A DNA stretch of 64,000 nucleotides from Henckelia pumila. Lineage: Eukaryota; Streptophyta; Magnoliopsida; Lamiales; Gesneriaceae. The notes beneath the pieces are model-generated. The model saw only the letters and a list, made by a program, of their open reading frames with translations, did not search any database and was not told the DNA's origin. The stretch lies in assembly GCF_033568475.1 (NCBI RefSeq), contig NC_133121.1, forward strand, positions 7,440,001 to 7,504,000. Direction: 5' to 3'. Of the stretch, positions 1 through 13,100 are shown in pieces. Position numbers and translations under genes: made by a program. Each line of letters begins with the position of its first letter. The stretch's first letter is position 1.

Positions 1-69
1 TTTAACGAGGCAGTATAAAATACGTAATGAAGACAGTCATCATATCACGATCATCATCACAAGGGGGAG
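1..69 (+). mobile_element. Internal 3' tail of a Copia-type LTR element with polypurine tract
   Basis: This is the last stretch of an LTR retrotransposon that enters from outside the window. A purine run AAGGGGGAG at 61-69 lies directly against an LTR start, the usual position of the plus-strand primer (PPT). No coding sequence of the element is recognisable here. Confidence 0.7.
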
Positions 70-347
70 TGTTGAAAAATATATTATTATTATTATGTTG
101 AATATTGAATATTGAATGTTAAATGTTGAATATTGAGTTGTAAAATGTGGAAAATTAGTGTGTGATGATGTAGATGATGATGTATTAATTTTTGGATTAA
201 TCTCAAATGTGGATCTATAAATAGGTCTTCATTTGTGATGAAAAATACACTTGAGTTGAAAGAAAAATATTATAAAGTATAGAGTTTGATATATTTTGAG
301 TTTTGAAGTTTTTACTTTTTACCATAAATTTTTACTTTTTAACAACA
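70..347 (+). mobile_element. 3' LTR of a Copia-type retrotransposon, about 278 bp
   Basis: The segment begins TGTTGAAAAAT right after the polypurine tract and ends TTAACAACA, so TGTTG/CAACA form the short inverted termini expected of an LTR. A TATA-like TATAAATAGG lies near 216. The partner LTR and most of the element lie left of the window, so a target duplication cannot be tested. The short LTR suits a small Copia lineage. Confidence 0.75.
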
Positions 348-1509
348 AATCCTACTATAATACTATTTCATAAATTTCACAAAATTGACATATAATAATG
401 CCTCGCATAAGTTTTCATGATTAGTAAGAGTGCTTTGATTGTTTGAGGGTGAAAAAACCTTAATGGGCCATGTGAACGAGACACTGCATACCTAGAAAGA
501 AAGCAATTATTGCCTCGTTAAATAACAACGAGGATATGTGCAAAATCACTTTTTGATATAATTAATAAAAGGAAGATGGACTTTATAGCGTTGGGCAGGG
601 CTTGAATTATGCGTCTTATATCATTAGTATAAGATGCATAGATTTACGAATAATGAATTTCAACATATATTTTGTGGTAGTTAATAGTGTTGTATCTTTG
701 ACTCTTTGTAGACTAAGCCCTCATGAGTCATATGAAAGTAGTCCATATGAAAGCTTAGTTTGTATCTTGTTTCAAGGTACCTTGCATGGTATATGAATGC
801 CTAGTTACGGTTGATATTTATCAATACATGTGAGGTCTATTATTTTTTAATGAACCCCACATGTATTGATAAATGATCACCCTTATATCTATCATGAGAT
901 AATGTCTTTATAGATAACATTAAATATTCCGTATATGAATGCAAAGTTTTATTTTTGGACTTGTACTTAAGCGTTTTGTTTTCGGGCATGAGTATATTGT
1001 CAAAATCCAGTTGCTCTTATGATGGTCAAACAGTATAAAAGCACAATAACATCGAGTATCTAGCCATAAATAGAACGTGTTAATGATAAAAATGAGTATT
1101 GATTATTGAATACATAACACTGAATTAATGCTTGTGGTCCATTGATCTTTTCACTAAAAACATGCCACAAAAATTTAAGTATCAAATAGACAACCTGGCA
1201 AGGTTTCTTTTACATGATTTTGTTGTATAAAAACGATGCCTTTATTAATGAAAACTCACTATGATTTTTTTTTTTTCCCGTATTTTTTTTCGTTTGGGTC
1301 GAGTCCGTTTCTTTTTTTGAGAAATATAATTAATTTGGACCTAAACATAACATATTTATCCATTAAGTTCAGGGGTGGATCTAGTAGCATAAAGCCTACG
1401 AGGGCCACGGTCCCCAAATTTTTTTCTTAATTTAATCATATATTAATTTTGGAGAAACTAAATATATAATAAAATTACACCTCAAGTAGCTGAAAAGAAC
1501 ATGTAACTT
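348..1509. other. AT-rich intergenic DNA, no gene seen
   Basis: Short open frames occur but none resembles a known protein or carries splice-linked neighbours. It contains the foldback listed separately at 813-878. A 12-base motif TTTAACGAGGCA at 1-12 recurs as its reverse complement at 511-522. Confidence 0.6.
813..878. repeat. Small foldback (hairpin) repeat
   Basis: Arms at 813-836 and 854-878 are near-perfect reverse complements around the core TTTATCAATACATGTG, with a short AT-rich loop. The shape suits a tiny MITE or hairpin remnant. No target duplication was recognised. Confidence 0.6.
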
Positions 1510-2103
1510 GTGTTTGACTAAGTTTATAAGCTCTTGAAAACAATTTATAAACTGTTTGAGAGCTTATAAGCTCTTTCAATTTGTTTGGTAAATTTTCTGT
1601 CAAACAACTTAGAGACTGTCAAAATAAGATGTTTGAAATCTTACAAGCTGTTTAAAAATAAGTAAGGTAACCCCTAATTTTAGAAAAGATTTTATTTTTG
1701 ATATTTTACTTCTCTATATTATCCTCATATATTTTATTAAAATCCCATCATGCCCTTCGCTAATTTTTTGTAGATAATTTATCAAACAAATTTTTAAATT
1801 AAAATAAAAATGGTTTTATTTTTTCAAATATATGTTTAACACTTATAATAAATTTAAAACTATTTTTGTATGTACATTATTATTTACATTACTTTCATAG
1901 TATTATACTCTTTTTGGTAATTTCGACGATAAAAAGATCTTATAATACCACATACATCAACATCTTTAAGTTGTTTAAAATAGGTTCATCCAAACACTTT
2001 AACAGATTATTTTTAAAATAAGACCTAACAACTTGTAAACTCCTAAAACAACTTATAAGCTCATAGAGCTTATAAGCTGTTTTTAATAATTTTAGTCAAA
2101 CAC
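1510..2103. mobile_element. MITE with GTGTTTGACTA termini, about 594 bp
   Basis: Inverted ends are GTGTTTGACTAA at the left and TTTAGTCAAACAC at the right, each followed inward by copies of the palindromic motif AGCTTATAAGCT. The interior is AT-rich and non-coding. A related segment, with similar AAAAAGATCTTAT and TCAAACACTTTAAC blocks, occurs near 48790-49135. No clear target duplication was found, so the superfamily is open (hAT-like is possible). Confidence 0.7.
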
Positions 2104-2142
2104 TCTCTTAATTGTATAAAATATTTTATAAAGTAAAATTTA

Positions 2143-3191
2143 TTTTGGTACACAAACTATTGATAAAACGTCAATTTGGTACATGAACTATTGAAAATGA
2201 CTTAATTGGTACACGATTCAACTAAAAAGTTGATTTTATCCTTTAGTAAAATTACTTTTAAGTCCAATTATTTTTAGTAAATTCAACTAAGTGCATATTT
2301 TATTTTAAAGTAATTTTTATTGATTAAAAGTGTAAAAATAAATTTATATTAATTTTAAAATTATAAAAAATAAGTATCTTACTATTTTTATAATATATTT
2401 ATATTTTAATAAATTATTTATTCAAATATAATATAATTTTAAATATTAATAGATATATAATAAAATGATATTTTTCCTATCTATATTAAATAATTATCCG
2501 CTTTTTTGAAAACAATTGATATACAAATTATATATTAATAAATCCACATTCAATAAATAAATAATATACACGAATAAAATATACCGATAAAATATAACAA
2601 AATAAATATTTATTTATTTATGTTTAAATTTAATCATGAGTAAAAAAAAATACAAACTTACAAATTATTAAATCAAGTGTATAAATTTTTGGTCATTAAA
2701 ACCACACGATTTTTTCAATTAGATTTGTTTCTTCATGATATAAATCTTTAATGTTGAACATTTTTTGAATTTTCAGCATAACAATACTAGATTTTGAAAA
2801 ACTAAAATGTTGATTATGTTTTTTTCAACAGTTTAAAACAAAGATCAACGGGCTCCGGTTATATATATTTATTTTATTATATTTTCATCAATATATTACA
2901 ATATTTGTTGTTGTATAATTTGACTTGAGAATTATTTATCATGATATAATTTTAAATAAATATGATATTTTTAAAATTAATCAAGAAATAACTTTGAAAA
3001 TAAAGTTATGTACATAATCAAATTTTATTAATATTAATTGGACTTACGTCAAAAAATTAATATTAATTGGACTTAATAGCAATTTAAGTAAGGGTAAAGT
3101 TGATCTTTTAATTTGATCATGTACCAATTAAACCAATTACAATAGTTTATGTACTAATTTAACATTTTATCAATAATTCGTGTACCAAAAT
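2143..3191. mobile_element. Non-autonomous TIR element, about 1.05 kb
   Basis: The left end, starting TTTTGGTACACAAACT, matches the reverse complement of the right end, finishing GTGTACCAAAA, over roughly 85 bases at clear but imperfect identity. Each end is built of spaced TTTGGTACA-like words. The interior is AT-rich without a protein. Long degenerate TIRs suggest a Mutator-like origin. The exact ends and target duplication are uncertain. Confidence 0.65.
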
Positions 3192-3651
3192 GAATATTGT
3201 TTATATCTATGATTCTCATAGCCCATTAAACCAAATACTTATAGTCGTTTATACTTGTAATTCATCGTGAAAATTCATTTTGTTTAGGAATATTTTTGTT
3301 AAACAGTAGTTGATGCTTAGTTGAAGATGCCAGGTAGAATTTTAATTTGTCTTTATTATTTTAAATTTTTTTGGTTGTCTCTTGTAAGCGGTCCCCGAAA
3401 TCCTTAATTCGTCTTATTAAGTTATTGTACATGAGTTTGTAATTCATAATACGTTATGATTAATGGAAGATAACGCCCTATAATCACGATTGGTGTATTT
3501 ATTTTCTTACAGAATGAAGGAAAAAATATATTTGGGTGGTCAAGTCGGAATTGTTTTGAGCACGAGTGTGCACGGATTTCCCACACCCAAATCTATATAT
3601 ATATATATATAATTTGGAGCATTGAGAAATAAACATTTCACCCAACCTTCA

Positions 3652-3875
3652 TAGGGGTGGGTTTTCGATACACCTTATAAAAAATATTGGCATTAAAAAA
3701 TTTCATACCGGTACCGATATCAAAATTTTGAAGTTTTGGTATGAAAAAAATTCATACTGATACTGTACAGATACCGGAAAAGAAATTCGACATACCAAAC
3801 AAATGTCTATATATCGAAAAAATTTCGGTACGGTATCCCGAAAAGTCGATATTTTGGTTCGGTATCCCGACCCTA
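3652..3875. mobile_element. hAT-type MITE (224 bp) with perfect 8-bp target duplication
   Basis: AACCTTCA is duplicated exactly at 3644-3651 and 3876-3883. The element starts TAGGGGTGGG and ends CCGACCCTA, giving TAGGG inverted termini. It contains words such as GGTACCGATATC and CGGTATCCCGA. An 8-bp duplication with short TIRs is the hAT signature. A second copy of the same family is at 48884-49101. Confidence 0.85.
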
Positions 3876-3883
3876 AACCTTCA

Positions 3884-5011
3884 TATTCAAAGTCAAACAA
3901 TTGCTATGGATTATGATGGATAGGGGGGTTGTAGTACAATTTACCATTAATTAAGAGAATGAATTTTCAGGAGAACTTCAAAATGATACTTATAATCTTG
4001 AATCAATATCTGTTTTTTTTTTGTTAATAAAAGAATTTTTTTATAATTGGATTTCGAACACGAAATCTCTTTTAAATACGAGATATTGTCTGTCAACATC
4101 GTGCAACAAATTATTTAAGCACTTTTCCACAACTAAAATTAAATTATGCTACTATATAAAGTTTTTACCCTAACTTCTCATGTGTTCACCTGAATCTTTC
4201 CTGTGGAACAAAATTGAATTAATTCATGCTCCCAGCTTTCCTCATATAATTATAGACAGATTACTTTATTAAAAAATACATGTTAACCCAATTTCCCAAA
4301 TATTATCAAAGTTATGTGGTGGACATTTGGGTCAAGGTAACTGGGGTCCCAACCCAATTTGATCCGATTCGATCTGATCCGATCGGGTCGTTTAATAATT
4401 ATCTTCCCAATCCGATAATTCTGGTACCTTATTTAATTTGTTCAGATTAATTGAAGTTTAAACCCGAAAAACCCGACCCGTGACCACCCATCATCCCATT
4501 CATCCTTCGACCTTTGTCCGAGGCAAAGAAGTGTAACGTAGCTCAAATCTCGAACTGATAAATCACTACATTCTTCACCCACACTTGTCTCGTCTTGTTC
4601 TGTTGCAAAGAACTCCTTTTTTTATTTTTTTGGTTTTGTTTGCAAAGAACTCATTTTTGGAACAGAAACCATGTGAGCATGTCTTCTATTTTCCGAAACT
4701 ACCCTTCTGTAGGGAGCCTGAAATACCCCTCCATTTAAAAAAAAATAGACACCATTTTTCAAGAAAGTAAGAGACCAAAAGTTAATCCTTTTCCCCCTCG
4801 GCCCTCCCTTTTGCTTGTCTCCAACCATTTTTTCTTGCTTGCACTCTGCAATGTTCAATCTTTCTTTGTTGCCATGAATTCTCTCACAAACACAGCTTCA
4901 TCAACTCTTTTGTTTAGTCTTCGAAGCTTTCATCTTGTATTTGTGAGTGTAGCGTTTGTTTGTTTTTTTTGGTGAAAGAAAAGAGGTGGGGGGAAAGGGG
5001 AAAAAGGCATC
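3884..5011 (+). promoter_or_regulatory. Upstream region and probable 5'UTR of the tetraspanin gene
   Basis: No coding sequence is seen. 3884-4500 is AT-rich. About 4340-4480 carries short GATCCGA/CCGACCCG words of repeat character. 4560-5011 is pyrimidine-rich, consistent with transcribed leader before the ATG at 5012. No TATA box or transcription start can be fixed by eye. Confidence 0.4.
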
Positions 5012-8000
5012 ATGAGCTCAGGGATGGGAACAAGCACTTTTATAATCAAATGGATAAACTTTCTGACTATGGTAAAGAACTTCGTTAAATATGATTCTCT
5101 TTAATCTTGTTGTTCTTTGTTTTTGGAAGGGGGTGTCATCTTTTCTGTGGAAGGGCCTTTTCTTTTGGGCTTTTGAATTTAGCTTTGGTTTATGTTATTG
5201 GTTTAAAGTTTTATGTATATGACCTCCTTTTATGTTATAATTTCAGCTGTAATGTGTTGGAAACTGAAGCCGTCTTCTAACTCATTAGAATTGGTTCTTC
5301 AACTGTTGTGAAAACCGTGGTTTTAGTTCATCAAACCTAAAGCTTTTTGTTGTTTTTAATCACGGTTAAACATTGAATTTTCAATGTCTTCCTCACATAA
5401 ATAATAAATTCTTTTTCATATTTTATGTGTGAATGGGGGGTTCAAGTTATGTTTTTTAGGTAAATAGTGAGATGCCAGTTGATTGAGTTATTTCATTCTA
5501 ACGGTATAGTTAAAATGTCAAGAATCCAAATTGTGATAGAGGATTGGCTTCGTCATTTGTGTGTAGTTGTTAGCTGTGGGAGTCATAGGTTTTGGTGTAT
5601 GGATGAGCACTCATCATGACAGCTGCAAGAGATCTCTTACGCTCCCTGTTATAATCCTCGGTGCTGTAATCTTGGTCGTGTAAGCTTCCATTATTATAGT
5701 GTTTCGTGCTATTCCAGGAAGTGGACAAGGAATTGTCCTATCATCTTCTCTAAAGTTATGAAAAATGATCAGTGCTTTTTATTTGATGTTATTACAGATC
5801 AATAATTGGATTTTTTGGAGCCTTGAAGAAAAACTCAATCTTGTTGTGGATTGTATCCTTAGCAACATGAAATTCTGTCGTGAACCAATTATAACTCAAT
5901 GTACTTTTGTTTTGTTTTCTTTAACCTTTTACTTGCAGTATCTCATCTTGCTTTGCATCATTTTGTTGGCGATTTTGGTCTTCACAGTGTTGGCGTAAGT
6001 ACTTGCAATGTGAAATTTTTTTTAGATTACATGTACTGGCTTTATTTGGGAGGATTTGAAATCCACTGTATTGCTTGGTACAAATGCATGAAATAGTGGA
6101 AGAAGAACTTGAACTTCATGGAATTTTAAAGATATCCAAACAAACACGATAGTTTTTAGACATGGATTTGAAATAACTTGACAAATATTTTTGTAGTGAA
6201 ATTGCAACGGATAAGAGATGCAATGTACTAATGCTACATTTGGATTGAGATGAGTAGCCCAATCATATTCAAGAAAATAGATATTTAGAGCAGTCATAGT
6301 GGCCAATCAATTAGCTCAGCGATGGAGTATTTGGTTCTAAGGTTAAGATCCTCAATTGGATCCTCAGTGAGTTTCGATGTTCTGTTACACAACCGCAACA
6401 ACAACGCTATTTGTTTGCCTATATTTGTTGGAGTTCATGTATATCCTTTATATGGAATAAATACAATTTGCAGCATACCCTACTATTCACTTCACCATAT
6501 ATTTATTGCATATTTCCTTCCGTGTTAACCTCATAAAGCTAAATATACCTGTTTTATGACTTCTTCTTTTCTGTCTATTTTTTCACAGGTTTATAGTAAC
6601 AAATAATGGATCCGGTCATACTGTAGCTGGACTTAGGCAAGGCAACTCACGGTGTCATAATTTTGTGCTCATTCTAACACTTGCATGCCCATTCCATGGA
6701 TTGTGCACTTTATCCATTTCTGCTAATGACATAGCTCAGACATGTATATGCCTCATTAATGAACACAACTAACTAGACAAAGTTTGATCCAAACATTTAG
6801 TTTGGGGTTTAAGCATATTTGAAATAGATGGTTGTATTTTAATATAAAAATACAAGGGCGTAAGCATTCATAGGTGATGCTGGGGGACTTTTAACAAATG
6901 CTAGGGAAAATGAAAGTAACAGAAGAAACTCTGCGGGAGCTATTGAGCAAATACATGAAATAAACACATTTTCTTTCAAATAAATGTGTTTGGGTGCACT
7001 TTTGCATGTCCTTTTGCTGTTTGTCTTGGTCCAATCTTGGTCTTGTCTGGGTAAGTAATTTCTTGGTCTATCAGGTATAAAGAATATCAACTTCAAGATT
7101 ACAGTTCCTGGTTTCTTAAACGAGTGAGCATCCCTTGATTTCTCTATCTCAGAAATTGCAAAAATAAGAAATAAATGTCGAGTCAGTAGATTTCACAGCG
7201 TGAAAATTCAGCATTGTTTCCATTTTCTCCTACATTTCAGCTCAACAATTCCCACAACTGGGATCACCTGAAGAGTTGTCTTGTCAAGTCCAATGACTGC
7301 AACGACCTATCAAAGAAATACAAGGTCTCTCTCTCTCTCTCTCTCTCTCTCTTGTAAATCTGGCGTCTCTTCATCGTCTCTTTACTCTAAATAGTATTAA
7401 GTCGTTGAGCTATTTACTGCAGACTCTCAAGCAGTTTAAATCGGCAAAGTTAAGCCCCATTGAAGCTGGATGCTGCCGTCCCCCATCTGAGTATTTGCCT
7501 CTATTCTTTTCTATATTTTAAAGATGACACTCTGACTTTCCCTTAACATCCGTCGTTCGTAGATGTGGCTATCCTGTGGTGAACGCCTCGTTCTATGACT
7601 TGAGCTTCCATCCAATCAGTTCGATCAAGGACTGTAAACTTTACAAGAACTCCAAGAATATCAAGTGCTACAATTGTGACTCCTGCAAGTAAATGAAACT
7701 TACCTAGGTATCGTTCCACATTTTTGTTCGCTAGTAATTCTAACTGAGTCATTGCATATTCTTTTTCATCTTTATGAATATCCAGGGCTGGAGTCGCACA
7801 GTACATGAAAACTGAATGGAGAGTGGTTGCTATCTTCAATGTCATTCTGTTTGTTGTTTTGGTAAAGCTCTGTCCTAAAACATTTTTGTGGCATAAATTC
7901 AAAACATGTCGCGTAAAAGATACATTTCAAAATTTCTGATTTTGACATTGTTATAAAAAGTCTCATAAAAAAAAACCATTGTTATAAAACGATAACAAGT

Positions 8001-8363
8001 TGCTTCAGAAGATAGAAAAAGCAGTTTGTATGCTTGTGTGCATCTTTTACATCCCATGATCAAATCAGCTGGGGCAGGAAAGTGTGCTCCCACCCATCCT
8101 ACAGTGGAACCCATATTTCTTCTTATCACACAATAAAATCCAATCTGTGTCCCATAATAGATTATTCTACATGGGCGGATCCAAAAATTTAGTTAAGATG
8201 ATTTTAATTATATTGACAAGCATTCTTAGATCTGCCCATATAACATGTGACAAATATAAAGATTTTGTCTTGCTTCGTATATTTTGTATTACTGCAGTCG
8301 ATGGTCTACCTTGTGGGATGCTGCGCAAGACGAAATGCAGCCAAGAATCATTCTAAAAGGTGA
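5012..8363 (+). CDS. TET10: Tetraspanin, TET10-like (11 exons, 266 aa)
   Basis: Four-pass plasma-membrane tetraspanin that organises protein microdomains. Coding exons: 5012-5071, 5567-5679, 5798-5852, 5939-5994, 6589-6636, 7075-7123, 7241-7324, 7423-7490, 7563-7688, 7786-7861 and 8298-8363; phases agree throughout. The protein begins MSSGMGTSTFIIKWINFLTM. Membrane segments lie near residues 10-32, 44-66, 72-100 and 233-253. The large outer loop holds the plant motif GCCRPPSECGYP (GCC at 171-173) and further cysteines near 202, 213, 216 and 219. It ends MVYLVGCCARRNAAKNHSKR, a cysteine pair suited to palmitoylation. Intron 5 uses a GC donor (AG|GCAAGG at 6637). Length and order match Arabidopsis TET10 as remembered; many short exons are typical of that member. 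The ATG at 5012 was chosen because it precedes the first membrane segment. The intact frame suggests a working gene. Confidence 0.93.
7326..7352. repeat. (TC)n microsatellite in a tetraspanin intron
   Basis: An uninterrupted TC dinucleotide run begins one base inside the intron, directly after the donor site at 7325, so it forms the start of the intron's pyrimidine-rich sequence. It is likely length-polymorphic. Confidence 0.9.
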
Positions 8364-10184
8364 ACTATATGCACATGCATGGAGCATTTTATGTAAAGGA
8401 AAATCAAATTCTTCTGGTTGTCCCCTGTTTAATCATTTCACAATGGCTGAGTTCAGAAAATTTGGTAATGTAGGTATCAACTAGTTAGAATATCTCGGTT
8501 GATGTTTGAAGCCATGGTTTAAGTCGTGTATTACGTATCTGCAGAAAAGATATTGCGTGGTATTGAAATTATTTTTGAACGGGAGTCGAGCTTATGCGAG
8601 TCGTTTGGTTTCCATCAATGTCAAACACACTTTACCAACAGATAAATGCAGTCCATTTCGGACAGATCAAGATTTCGGCTTCATAGTGAACTTCGAAATA
8701 CACAAGTTATCGTACGCGAATGCAATAAAGAAAAACTAGAGTTCACGACTCATCCAGCCTTAATGGGATGCTGTGATCTTGCAGGCAAATTGCAGCTAAC
8801 CGTGGTCCCTTTTTGCAATGAAATAAATACATTAGCGGAAGCGTATACAATTTTTAATTTTACATAAATGTACCCATACTAATACAATTACAGGAACTCG
8901 TGTCATCACAATCGTGTTAAACCGACATTTTACTTTCCATAAGTTCGTTCGTACTCGAGATCGATATCTTGTATCTGGAATTTACAATAGACAGAAGAAA
9001 AATAGAGAATAAATCTTTAAGGACTTAGTGATGGAAATTTGTTCAAGAAGAATGAGAAAAACAAGCAAGAACCAGCCATCTTGAAGCTGATTTTCTAAAA
9101 ACTTTCAAAAATTACCCTTCACGGTTTTTATTGATTTTGCAAATCTCGTTTGATTTTCTAGAAACTTTCAAGAATCTTATCGTTTTTTCTCCTATTTTCC
9201 CATCATTTTCCACTCCACTCTTTCCTTCTCTAAACCACAAATTTGTGGTGAAAATGCCTAATGAAATGTTTAGAATGAAATCTACTTATAAGAAAATGGA
9301 AACCACCAAACTTAGACAAGTGTCTTGACTTAGTTTTAAATCTGACACTTGTCTAGCCAAGCTTCATGTTTTGATAAGATTTTTTCTATTAATTAGCTAA
9401 ATAAAATTAATATATCTTTTTAGAATTTAATTTGATATTAATATTATTATTTTAATATGTTTTATGAATTTTTATGTGTTTTCTTAAATATAAATATTAT
9501 TTTTATTATTATTGATTGAAATTTAACTTAAACACTATAAAATAATTTTTGGGGTCTTCCACAAACAGATTCATTTACCCATAAATAGGAGCAGCCTTCA
9601 TCTGATTGAACGAACCAAAGAAGCTAATTAATTACAAAAATGGATTTCACATGAAAAAAATCCATAAATAAAAAGACTTGAAGGCTGAGGGTAAATATGT
9701 ATTATTACTTTCAGAAGCCTTCGCAGAGTCTTTATTTTAATCACAATCGTTGGGGAATACTCTGATTAGCAACTCTCTAAAAGTTTCCCCAGAATGCAAG
9801 TTCTCCCCTCAGTCACTGGCAATTCGACTTGTTTTGTTATGGTTTCAACTTTCAATCACCCAAATCCCAATTCCACGAACAATTAAACAGCCATCCAAAA
9901 ACGAAGCTCACCCGGATGATGCAGAGTTTCAAGAATTTTACATGGATTAGCTTCACAATGGCAGAATACTTTCACTAACCCTGCGCAGGACATGTAATAG
10001 GTAAGGCACTAAAATGGGAACAGCAACCTGTTTTCCAACAAGACTTTGGAGCTGGTAATGACGCCAAAAGTTAACATTAACAACCATACTCCTGAAATTT
10101 TGGACACGTTCTTAGACAACTAAAGTTTTGATTCAAATTTGTACGACTCCAACCAAAGAAGTTACACTACCAGAAAAATAAATT
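8364..10184. other. 3' flanks of two convergent genes, no further gene seen
   Basis: The tetraspanin 3'UTR probably ends before about 8.9 kb, where AATAAATAC occurs near 8822. The right part should hold the 3'UTR of the minus-strand WD40 gene. The middle (9.0-9.9 kb) is AT-rich with short chance frames and no recognisable protein. Confidence 0.5.
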
Positions 10185-13100
10185 TCAAAATAACCAAATG
10201 AAAACTTGGAAAGGTAGCAAGGCCCATAATATGAACCGAAATGCATCGAAAGAATGTATCACCTTCGATATGTCATCTCTCGTCTTTCCCTGCGCCACTT
10301 TGTAGTTAAGAATTAGGTCTTCAGGTTTCTTCCATATATATGTGCGAACAGTGGCTAAGCTCATATCTGGAGGTAGTACCTGGTGAACCACCACACTTCA
10401 CTCAAATGAGAAAGATGCAACTTCTATCTAGAACTCAAGAAAGGGATGATTAAGGGAAAAATGTTGAGCAAAATAGAAACGGATTATGAGGTTCTGTGAA
10501 GACCACATATTCATGACAAAGCAAAGAAATGAATAAAAAGGAAAAGAGAAATAAGATCCATAGTATAAATCAAGTGGCATAACCTCCATACACGTACATG
10601 AACCATAAATAATAACAATTTCTGTAGTTCGACTGCGTAAAAAGCAGTCCTGAAGCTTCTCGGAAGCTAATACAGGTCCACTGGAGGCCAGTAGGGAAAA
10701 AGAAAGAACTGATTTTAAAGAAATGAATAAATCGTTGTTGAAATTTTTTTGCAAAAAAAATTCTGTATACTTCATTTTATTTTTATTATTCTAGGGATGC
10801 TTCCTCCCATTCAGCAAGAAACAAACCTCATTGAAAAAATAATCATCAACAAAGGGTATATTCGAGTGTTCATTATTGAAAATAAATGTTCAGCAGATCT
10901 GATAAACTTGCCTGATTGTTGCACCAGATCTCTATAGAAGGCTTGGGTTTTGGCCAAGGTTTCAATCCAGGTGCAAATGGTCCATCCGAATTTGTGCTAT
11001 CAATCGACTTATCAAGGACCATCTTTTCTACGACATAGTTGACAACCTAGAAAAATAAATTAGAGCACAACCATTTACTGGTGAGCTTTGCTACAATTTT
11101 AAAAAGACGGTATCGTTAATTAAAATAGACCACACAACAGAATATCACGTAAAGAAGTATCATCCTCTTGAAGCATTAAACAAGATTTGTAATTTAGCTC
11201 ATTTCAAAGAAGTAAAAGTTTCTGCACTTCTAATCGATATACTTCATTTTGTTATAGCAACTACTTCACAAAAGTTTGAAAAGCATTTACACTTTTGGAA
11301 AATTTTGAGCTTCTACAAGCGACAATATGCTGTGAAGTACAAATGAGGGATTCGTGTTTGGCAATATAATCCAACTGGATTTTAGTGGCATTATTAAAAT
11401 TATAGATTTCTCGAAACTTATATGGAAGGTGATATTTCGATGGTCAGACTGTTGATATACATACATATGAAAAAATAGTGGGGACACAACATATCTATAT
11501 CCAAATCAACAGGCTACGGCATTTTTAGACCAGTTTTATAAGCAAGACATAAGCTACCCACTGAAAACTCTTACTTTATGTACTCGTAAAATGCGAGGAG
11601 CACTAAGCTTTCCTTGTGTAAGGATTTGTACTGTAGAGCCTTCACATGGGTGCAAGTAGAAGCTACACCTGGAGTGAAAAATACTTGTATCATTATGAAC
11701 ACTAGAAAAATTAAATGCCAGAAAATGAGAACAGTAAGTGAAAATCACGTGACCCTTGACCCCTGTTTCCTCTTTTTTATATCAATTAATTAGTTCTATG
11801 CATTATAATAAAGAAATGCAAATCTCAGGGATGGAGGGGGGAGCAATGGCAGCAAAATTTTAACTGCAAAACAGAATTTGAAAAGGAGATGATGAAGGAC
11901 ACACAATCACATAGGGTCAACCAAAATAAATAAGTCAAAATCAGACATGCATACAAAATAGAAACTTATAACATCTTATGATCAATAACTTGAAATCCCC
12001 AAGGGGGGATGAGAAAATAGATTCAACAAAACTCCAAGCAGAGGGGCTTGACAAAAAGAATTCTAAAAGAAAATTCTATCATGGTTTAGAAACAACAAAT
12101 TTTATTGGTGTCAAGAAACAGTGAAAGAGACATCTAATGGAAATTTCCAAAGAACCTGTGTAATTGTCAGATACAGAGCATAAATAATATGTAAATCATG
12201 ATGAAATATCCAAAAACAAACAGGAAATAATTAAATCATTAGGTTTTGCCCCCTTTTTGGGTTCCATAGAAATGAATTAGATGTGCAACAATCAGGATAA
12301 TCATATAAGCAAAAGCAAGGTGTCAAAAAGTTCTCCATGCTTTTTAACAAACTTGCAGTGACACCTTGCCTGAATATATATTTTTCAAAAACAAATCTTT
12401 ACTGGCAAGGCACTTTAAAATGCAGCGAACAACCATTCACAACAGGAAGAAGGTCGTCTTGAAGATTACTTGGTATTTTCTCTTGGAGGCAGGCGATTAT
12501 TCAGCACACAATCAATAACCCACCATGGCAAGTCTTTCTCATCTTCCGTCCCATCCAAGCTAGTAAATTTTTTTCTCCATGGGCCACCTACAGAGCCTTC
12601 AGTGACAATGGAAGGAGGGCAAGAGCCAGAAAACTCGAATGGTGGATAAACCATAGAATCACTTTCGGCATTAACATCCCCTTCAAGTCGAGATAAGGGT
12701 AATGTCCTTGCAGAAATCTCCTTTACAGGTGGAGTTTCTCCATTAATTGGCATTTGTGATCCTGATCTGTGCCTTCTTTTATTTAACCAATAAACCAACA
12801 GGCCTTTAAGGGTTTCCCTTGCCAGATTAACCTATATATTCAATTTTAAATAATGAGGACAGATTTTCAAAAAAATGACAAGATGCATGGTCCGCTAATT
12901 ACACATCAATTTTAATTTCAACACAAATACAAAAAGGAATAGTTAGTGGAATAAAATTGAATGATGCATGCAATGGAATAAATGGTGCATCAACTGAATC
13001 AAAAGCCATTCTCAGCCTAGTATCAATAGGTAACAATAAAGTTGATTTGAAAATAACCATACTAAAATTTTTAAAAAATAAAGAGAAAGTTCATCACAGC

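Noticed and set aside
4585-4858. Short frames on both strands before the tetraspanin gene
   Set aside because: They lie in the probable leader, lack family similarity and overlap each other antisense.
6185-6200. CACTA partner end (TTTTTGTAGTG) for the 30065 terminus
   Set aside because: It lies inside a tetraspanin intron 24 kb away in isolation; chance is more likely.
7326-7352. CRISPR-like or regulatory array
   Set aside because: It is a simple TC microsatellite; no CRISPR, operon or bacterial feature is present in this plant DNA.
10428-10775. 115-residue minus-strand frame
   Set aside because: It lies wholly inside the last intron of the WD40 gene and has no family resemblance.
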